From assembly GCA_003996215.1 (NCBI GenBank), contig QJPP01007248.1:1-64000 (forward strand): a stretch of DNA of 64,000 bases, given 5' to 3'. The notes beneath the pieces were generated by a model that saw nothing but the letters and a program-made list of their open reading frames with translations, was not told where the DNA came from and made no database searches. This document shows, piece by piece, positions 58,130 to 64,000 of this stretch; positions within the stretch are counted from its first letter, which is position 1, and each line of letters opens with the position of its first letter. Origin of the DNA: Jaltomata sinuosa (Eukaryota; Streptophyta; Magnoliopsida; Solanales; Solanaceae). The position numbers and the translations under genes are program-made.

Positions 58130-59639
58130 ATGATTTTTTTAAAAAATAAACAAATCAATTTTCTTAAAAGTGAGATTTGTAGTCTTACCATAGAAGAGAC
58201 TTTACAAAATCCTAAAATCCAAGGAAAGATTGATATTTTAAAGAATCAATTCTCCCTACAGATATGTGGAGATCACCCAAATGTATTTTGGAAAAGGAAA
58301 AAACATGTGGTAAGTCTTCTTTATGAGGAAGAATTTTCTGAAGATAATATTCCCACTAAGGCAAGACCTTGCCAAATGAATTCAGAATATTTAGATTTAT
58401 GTAAAAGAGAGATTGATACTCTTCTTCAAAAGGGATTAATAAGGCTATCAAAATCTCCATGATCTTGCACTGCTTTCTATGTTAATAAGCAAGCAGAGCA
58501 AGAAAGAGGGGTACCCAGACTTGTCATAAATTATAAACCCTTAAATAAAGTTTTAAAATGGATTAGATATCCTATTCCCAATAAAAAAGATTTATTAGAT
58601 AGACTTCATGAAGCTATAATATTTTTAAAATTTGATTTAAAATCAGGTTATTGGCAAATTCAAATTTCTGAAGAAGATAAATATAAAACAGCCTTTAACG
58701 TCCCAATGGGACAATATGAGTGGAATGTTATGCCTTTTGGGTTAAAAAATGCTCCTTCTGAATTTCAAAAAATTATGAATGATATTTTTAACTCGTTTAG
58801 CAATTTTATCATTATATATATAGATGATATTTTAGTATTCTCAAAAACCTTAGAAGTGCATTTTAAACATCTTGACCTATTTAAGAAAATTATTATTCAA
58901 AATGGTTTGGTTATATCTAGACCAAAAATGCATATTTTCCAAACCAATGTTAGATTCTTAGGTCATAATATTGAAAAAGGAAAAATTATTCCCATTCAGA
59001 GAAGTATTGAGTTTGCCTCTAAATTTCCTGACGTTATTACTGATAAAACCCAGTTTCAACGTTTCTTGGGAAGTTTAAATTATATTTCTCCTTTTATAAA
59101 GGATCTAGCTAAAGACACGGCTATATTATATGATAGACTAAGAAAAAGTCCTAAAGCTTGGACTGATAATCATACAAAAGCGGTCAAGCATATTAAGACA
59201 AAGGTTAATAACCTACCATGTCTCACTCTGGCTAATCCGAATTGGCAAAAGATAGTGGAGACAGATGCCTCTGATATTGACTATGGGGGAATTTTAAAAT
59301 CAATTTCTTCTGCTGAAAGACCAGAATACCTCATACAATTCTATTCTGGAAAATGGAATAATAGTCAGAAAAATTATGCTACTGTAGCTAAAGAAAATTT
59401 TAGCCATAGTCAAAAGTATTTTAAAATTTCAGGGGGACTTATATAATTAAAAGTTCATAATAAAAATTGATTGTCAAGCAACTAAATTCATCTTTAATAA
59501 AGATGTAAAACATGATGTTTCTAATCAAATTTTTGCAAGATGGCAAGCTTTATTGGCACCATTCGATTTTGAAATACATTATAAAAAGGGAACAAATAAT
59601 AGTCTTTCCGATTTTCTTACTAGGAAATATTTGAGTTAA
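58130..59639 (+). pseudogene. EPRV B2 reverse transcriptase-RNase H
   Basis: Same extent as B1 RT. Breaks: TGA at 58460-58462 (same codon as in B1) and a 1-nt insertion in an A run near 59395 inside RNase H. YIDDIL is intact and the Trp codon lost in B1 at 54253 is present here. It ends at 59637-59639. Confidence 0.87.
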
Positions 59640-59667
59640 TAATTCTTTATTTCCTGAATACAGGATA

Positions 59668-59798
59668 ATGCAGCCATATGGAAGTTCTTCCTCTAATAGA
59701 GGAAGAGGAAGAGGAAAAGTACCCATGAGCAGAAATAATATTTTGGCTCAGTTAGGAAACCTGAGACTAATAGCCTCAAACATTGCAGGAACTTCTAC
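59668..59798 (+). pseudogene. EPRV B2 ORF4 5' fragment
   Basis: The start and Arg/Gly-rich N-terminus match B1 ORF4 (one RG unit fewer). The match ends at about 59798, where movement-protein C-terminal sequence begins. Confidence 0.8.
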
Positions 59799-60163
59799 GG
59801 GCAGTCCCACCCAAAAATAATATAAATCCTGATATTTCTGACATTGAGCAAACTCCTGATGGGACAGTGAGAATCAAATTCACTGACCAAAATTTATTAA
59901 TGAGTTATGATGATAATATAGATTTTCCTTCTAGAATGTTTAGATCTAACTCATCTTATATATCTCCTGTTGATTATGTTGTTGATATGCCTTCTAGAGC
60001 GTCTACTTCTCAGATTAGAGAAGAAGATAATTTTAGAGTATCCACCTCTTATATGAGAGAAGGAAAAAGAGTTGATAATATCAAAATTGAAAATCATACA
60101 GTTTACCCTGATATGGACCCTACTTTGTCTGAAATGAACTTTCCAAATGGTTTACATGGATAG
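59799..60163 (+). pseudogene. EPRV B2 movement-protein C-terminal part
   Basis: Matches 50481-50837 throughout. It ends in TAG at 60161-60163, overlapping the capsid ATG at 60156 by the same 8-nt ATGGATAG junction. Confidence 0.6.
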
Positions 60164-62311
60164 ATCAGAATTTATTGATTTTAGACCGGGGTCGCCGTTA
60201 AGAAAGAAAATTTCAAATGAATTTTTTCAGCCCAAATGGGAATCATTTAGAAAATGGTTCTTCAAAAATTTTAATAATAATCAACAAATATTCTTTCAAG
60301 AAGATTTTTATAATGATCTTTCTAAAGCAAATAAAGCTATAGCTTTTGTACCATGGTTTATGACGACATATGTTTATAACTATATTTCTATGTTAGAACA
60401 AGATTATAAATTATCTGATGGTACAATTACCAAATTTCTCCTACCTCATCAACAATCTTTTCAAATTAAAAAAGATAATAAAACTGTATATTTTACTGCA
60501 TTTGCTGAGCTGTTTGATGATAATGACACTGCTCTTATTACTTCTAAGCATGTTAAAATTTAATAAGACAAAATAATTACACGAATGTATATGTGAGTAT
60601 TTTAGGAGAAAATATTGTTTCTTTACATGATAAAATTAGTCATTTATGTTCTGAATTAGAGAAGTCCAAAATCCCCGATAAAGGAAAGGAGAAGGCTATT
60701 CCTACTATCCAACCCCCACCAGAAATTAAGGACTTTAAATTATCAAAGCTTGATAATATTGAAATATTGCTTCAAGAAAGGTTCCAGGGGTTAAATATTA
60801 ATCCCCTCAAACTAAGTGAAAGTGAGGCCACTGATAGGAATAATATTTCGGATGAGATTAATAAAATCTCAGAAAAACATGCTAGAAAACCAGTCCAAAG
60901 GATGTCTTACTATCCTAGGCCGACTCCTCAAGATATCCTTCTTGAAGAGCAAGAATATTACGTCTCTAATAGTTTTAGTGGGACAGATTTTATGAATGGA
61001 ATATTGATGGTTTTACCGATAGACAAATTTATACTCTGGCTCATAGAATTCTTATGTATAGTACAATTTGCAAGGCAAACAAGAATTCTGAAAAGGATAC
61101 AGCCAACATGATTATTGCTAGATTTACAGGCCAATTAAAGGGGTGGTGGGATAATTATCTCTCAGAATCCCAACGTATAGCCATTTTAAACTTCGTTAAG
61201 AATGAAAATGAAATGATTCCAAATGTAGTCTACACCTTGGTACTAACCATTATAGAACATTTTTCTGGTAGATGGTCGGATAATAGTGAAACCATTAGGA
61301 CTATGCTCCAAAACCTTAGATGTAAAACCCTTACGTCATTTAGATGGTACAAGGATGTTTTCCTATCCAGAGTTATGGAATTACCTGAGTGTAATAGCTC
61401 TCATTGGATATCCAAGTTTATAGACGGACTCCCTGCTTTATTTGCAGAAAGAGTTAGGAAGGCCCTTAGAGGAGATGGGGTGAGTATTAATTACGATGAC
61501 TATACTTATGGAAAACTTATAAGTGTTTGCACCCAGGAAGGTCTCTCTTTGTGCAATGAGATTAAGTTGAATCAACAAATTAAAAGATATCATTTGAATG
61601 AGAAACAACAATTAGGAGAATTTTGTGAACAATTTACAATCGATATGCCTGAATCCTCTAAAAAGACTAATTGACATAGAGGAAAAAGAGATTATAAGGA
61701 AAAGCCTCATAGGCAGTACAGAAAAAAGAAACGCTTAGACAAGCGTGAAAAGAGAAAAATGGATTATAAAGGGGAAAAGGAGTTTTATAAGAGTAATAAA
61801 TCAAATGCATGCCAAAAATGTGGTAGAATAGGCCATTATGCAAGAGATTGCAATTAAAAACCTTGACCTAGAGGAAAATATTATGGATTCTGTATATAAA
61901 ATCCTCCTTAATTCTTCTTCGGAAAATTCTAGCCAAAACAATAGTGACGGAGAGGAATCCTCTACAAGTGAAGACCTAAAAGTTCTTCATGAAGAAGACT
62001 GCATGTCCTCATCTGAGGAAGAATGTACGTCTTGCCAGATTGGTCAACCTTGTGATAATAAAGACAAGGATGAATTCTATCAGTTGTATTCTCAGTTCAA
62101 AGACTTAAATATCAATGTCATCAGTAATGGTAATTGGATGAAAATACTCAAGATGATTGATGATCCAACGTTAAGGTCCCAAATTATTGACAAAATTTGT
62201 AATACCAGCACCTCCAGTAGTAATACTAGAATTCCTAAAGAAAATCCCGCTCATCATAATGCTTATACCATGGCAGAAGTAAGGAGACAGCTAAAACTTA
62301 GGTCTCAAAGG
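60156..62311 (+). pseudogene. EPRV B2 capsid protein, intact zinc knuckle
   Basis: ATG at 60156. Breaks relative to B1: 1-nt losses near 60558 and 60985, an AGA-to-TGA stop near 61672, and a deletion of about 16 bp near 61857 just after the knuckle. The knuckle CQKCGRIGHYARDC (about 61812-61853) has all four metal ligands. The acidic tail follows to RSQRD, where copy C begins. Confidence 0.85.
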
Positions 62312-63187
62312 GATCTTATAAAGGTCATCTACCCTCCTCAATCACCTTTTATATTGCCTAATAATACAGGTATTACTTTTACTGTATTTCAAAAATTTGT
62401 TGATGAAGATATTGCTTCAGTCACCATTGCTAAAATTAATAAACTTATTACTCAAAATAATTATCTGAGTTTATATGTTAAAGTTTTGGTGAACATATTA
62501 GTTCTCTTGATAAAAAACTTGATGAATTGACTATCTTGATAAAAAGTATAAAAGCTGATATGGCTAAAACAAATGTTGCCTCTACTTCGGCTAGTAAAAT
62601 TGAGGCTCAAGTTGTCCCTACTCATGTTCAAAGACCGCCTGAGATTCAGGATTTTAAATTTAAATCTTTAAATGATTTAGAAGAACTTCTTAATAAAAAG
62701 TTTTCTGGTTTAAATATAAAATCAATAGATTTATCAAAAGATTTTTTGGATAAAATAGAAACAACTGTTGATTATAAAAATCAAGTTTCTTTAGAGTTTA
62801 ATAAACTCAGAGGTTATCCTAGAAAAAATAATAGTTATGCTAATAGAGCCAGCATGCAGACTTATTATTATCCTCGTCCTACTCCTCAAGATGTTTTGAT
62901 AGAGGAACGAGATTGGAATCAAACGAATACTTCTTATAGTGGTTCCTAAATTTATGAATGGAATCTTGATGGTTTGACTGATAGACAATTAACAATTTTG
63001 GTTCATAGAATGCTTATGTAAGCAACTATCTGTAAAAGTGTTAAAAATACAGATAAAACTATTTGCAAAATGATTATTGCTGGTTTTACTGGCCAACTTC
63101 GAGGCTGGTAGGATAACTATTTGAGTATTGATGAGAAAGCTTCAATCATAAATGTTGTGGCTACTGATGATGGTGTTGATAACTTGG
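62312..63187 (+). pseudogene. EPRV copy C capsid fragment, divergent lineage
   Basis: Capsid N-terminal and central sequence similar to but clearly different from B1/B2: it has YYYPRPTPQDVLIEERDW in place of YYYPRPTPQDILLEEQEYY, and GFTGQLRGW. A frameshift near 62500 and stops near 62947, 63019 and 63108 interrupt it. It ends where an inverted leader starts. Confidence 0.78.
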
Positions 63188-63819
63188 GCATGGCTCTGAT
63201 ACCAGATTACAGGATCGGGTGTCGACTAGCGGTAATCCACACTGCCAACCAGATCTAGCAACTCAGCATCCTTAAGCTAGCGGTAGTCTGCACTGCATAA
63301 GAATTGAAATATACGAAAATTTAATATAGCTTCTCAGACTGCATGATGAAACTTTTACCCGAGCAAAGGGTCTGTCAAGGATCTAATACATACTTCTTAT
63401 TGAGCCCATGTGTCTAGTGGTTCTAACCGAGAAAGGACGCCTTTTTTTTCTCCTCAATAACGGGTTTAGGTCCACGTCTGACCAGACATAGCCACTAAGG
63501 CAAAGCCAATAAAAGTAGTGCTAGATCCGACTATACCTCGATCTCAGAACCAAGTCGAGAAACCATAACAAAATTCCTTTATATTTTAATAAAGCTTAGA
63601 TCGTTCATGGTCTATATAGGAGAGAAGTTAGCTATTCAACATAGATATGAGATCTTTTAGCCGGACATAGTCCTGGCTGGGAGAGACACAACTAGAAGAA
63701 AACTAACAAAGAAAAATAAAAATATACCTTATATGAATGGTTGTCTACAAGAAACAATTCTTGAAATCAATATACAAGAGATTTACAATAAGAGAGATTT
63801 ACAAGAAGAGAGAGATTTT
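63188..63819 (-). other. EPRV copy C inverted leader with primer-binding site
   Basis: On the minus strand this runs from a CT-rich start region near 63800 through a leader related to 43021-43560 (shared GCCACTAAGGCAAAGCC-like and TTGAGCCCATGTGTCTAG blocks) to TGGTATCAGAGCCATG (63189-63204). Relatedness to the copy A leader suggests A and C belong to one lineage. The TATA box is not visible. Confidence 0.75.
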
Positions 63820-63999
63820 CTAAAATCTTGGATGTAAAGTAGATAATAATTTAAAATAAATTCTATAAGATAAACTTATAAGTTCTAAACCAGGCACGTA
63901 ATTATAACCATGCATTTTAACATTTAATGTTAAAGCCTCAAAAATATTAACATCAGAAAGAGATAACTGCAGATTGGGTTGCGTATTGAAATATATTGG
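63820..63999 (-). pseudogene. EPRV copy C movement-protein fragment, open at the window edge
   Basis: Minus-strand codons from 63999 encode a segment homologous to the B1 movement protein (PIYFNTQPNLQLSLSD against PVYFNAYPNLQISLND). It stops at TAG 63820-63822, right before leader-like sequence. In a virus the movement protein follows the leader, so this order is rearranged. Confidence 0.65.
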
Positions 64000-64000
64000 A

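Larger units (their letters stand above)
58091..62311 (+). mobile_element. Endogenous pararetrovirus copy B2, rearranged
   Basis: Order: RT-RNase H, first 131 bp of ORF4, then a jump to the movement-protein C-terminus and capsid; it ends inside the capsid tail at about 62311. Nucleotide identity to B1 is very high by eye, and it shares one nonsense codon. Protease, most of ORF4 and the promoter are missing. Confidence 0.85.

Overview
This is plant nuclear DNA, most probably from the nightshade family (Solanaceae). The evidence is long LTR retrotransposons of plant-only lineages, a tRNA-derived SINE of the type common in Solanaceae, a five-exon spliceosomal gene, and decayed caulimovirid (endogenous pararetrovirus, EPRV) copies resembling the Tobacco vein clearing virus / solendovirus group. 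Genus cannot be decided from the sequence alone. Only one host gene is convincing; nearly everything else is mobile or viral DNA.

Positions 1-31261 are a nest of Ty3/gypsy elements. An Ogre/Tat-lineage element runs from before the left edge to 16466 on the + strand: an extra ORF1, gag-protease-G-patch, a predicted in-frame intron at 5152-5351, RT with two RNase H domains, integrase, a repeat-rich 3' UTR and a 4.7-kb 3' LTR. It sits inside an Athila-lineage element (16467-24084: protease, RT, RNase H, integrase, 3' UTR with 72-nt hairpin repeats, 1558-bp 3' LTR). The Athila element in turn sits inside the gag gene of a third, minus-strand element of chromovirus (Tekay/Del) type, whose start codon (24321), primer-binding site (24525-24536) and 5' LTR (24541-26646) survive. 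Two related LTR copies follow (26647-29783 and 29784-31261), then a 112-bp tandem repeat and a 400-bp A-rich tract.

Positions 33411-41901 hold a complete, apparently functional SmD3 gene on the minus strand: five exons and 132 residues, the core spliceosomal Sm protein. Its introns 1 and 4 are swollen by mobile DNA. Intron 4 carries a 2990-bp Mutator-like element with a perfect 9-bp target duplication, which itself contains a LINE tail, a Stowaway-type MITE and a SINE. Intron 1 carries another SINE and a 5'-truncated LINE.

Positions 43021-48363 and about 50320-64000 hold a cluster of EPRV fragments from at least two lineages. Copy A (minus strand) keeps capsid C-terminus, protease, RT-RNase H, a transactivator-like ORF4 and promoter/leader. 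Copy B1 (plus strand) is a nearly full-length but circularly permuted genome, with a 35S-like promoter (palindromic as-1-like site plus TATA box). Copy B2 is a second partial copy very close to B1. Copy C is a divergent fragment on both strands at the right edge. Breakpoints cluster at the tRNA-Met primer-binding site and several pieces are inverted. All viral ORFs are broken, mostly by C-to-T or G-to-A changes, and no intact viral gene set remains. Two copies of a 148-bp repeat (42869-43016 and 50064-50212) lie beside the two EPRV blocks.

I found no wholly new gene system. The most informative points are the layered nest, the frame-compatible retrotransposon intron, the 72-nt repeats with a covarying hairpin, the Mutator-like element inside SmD3, and the PBS-centred rearrangement and methylation-like decay of the EPRVs.
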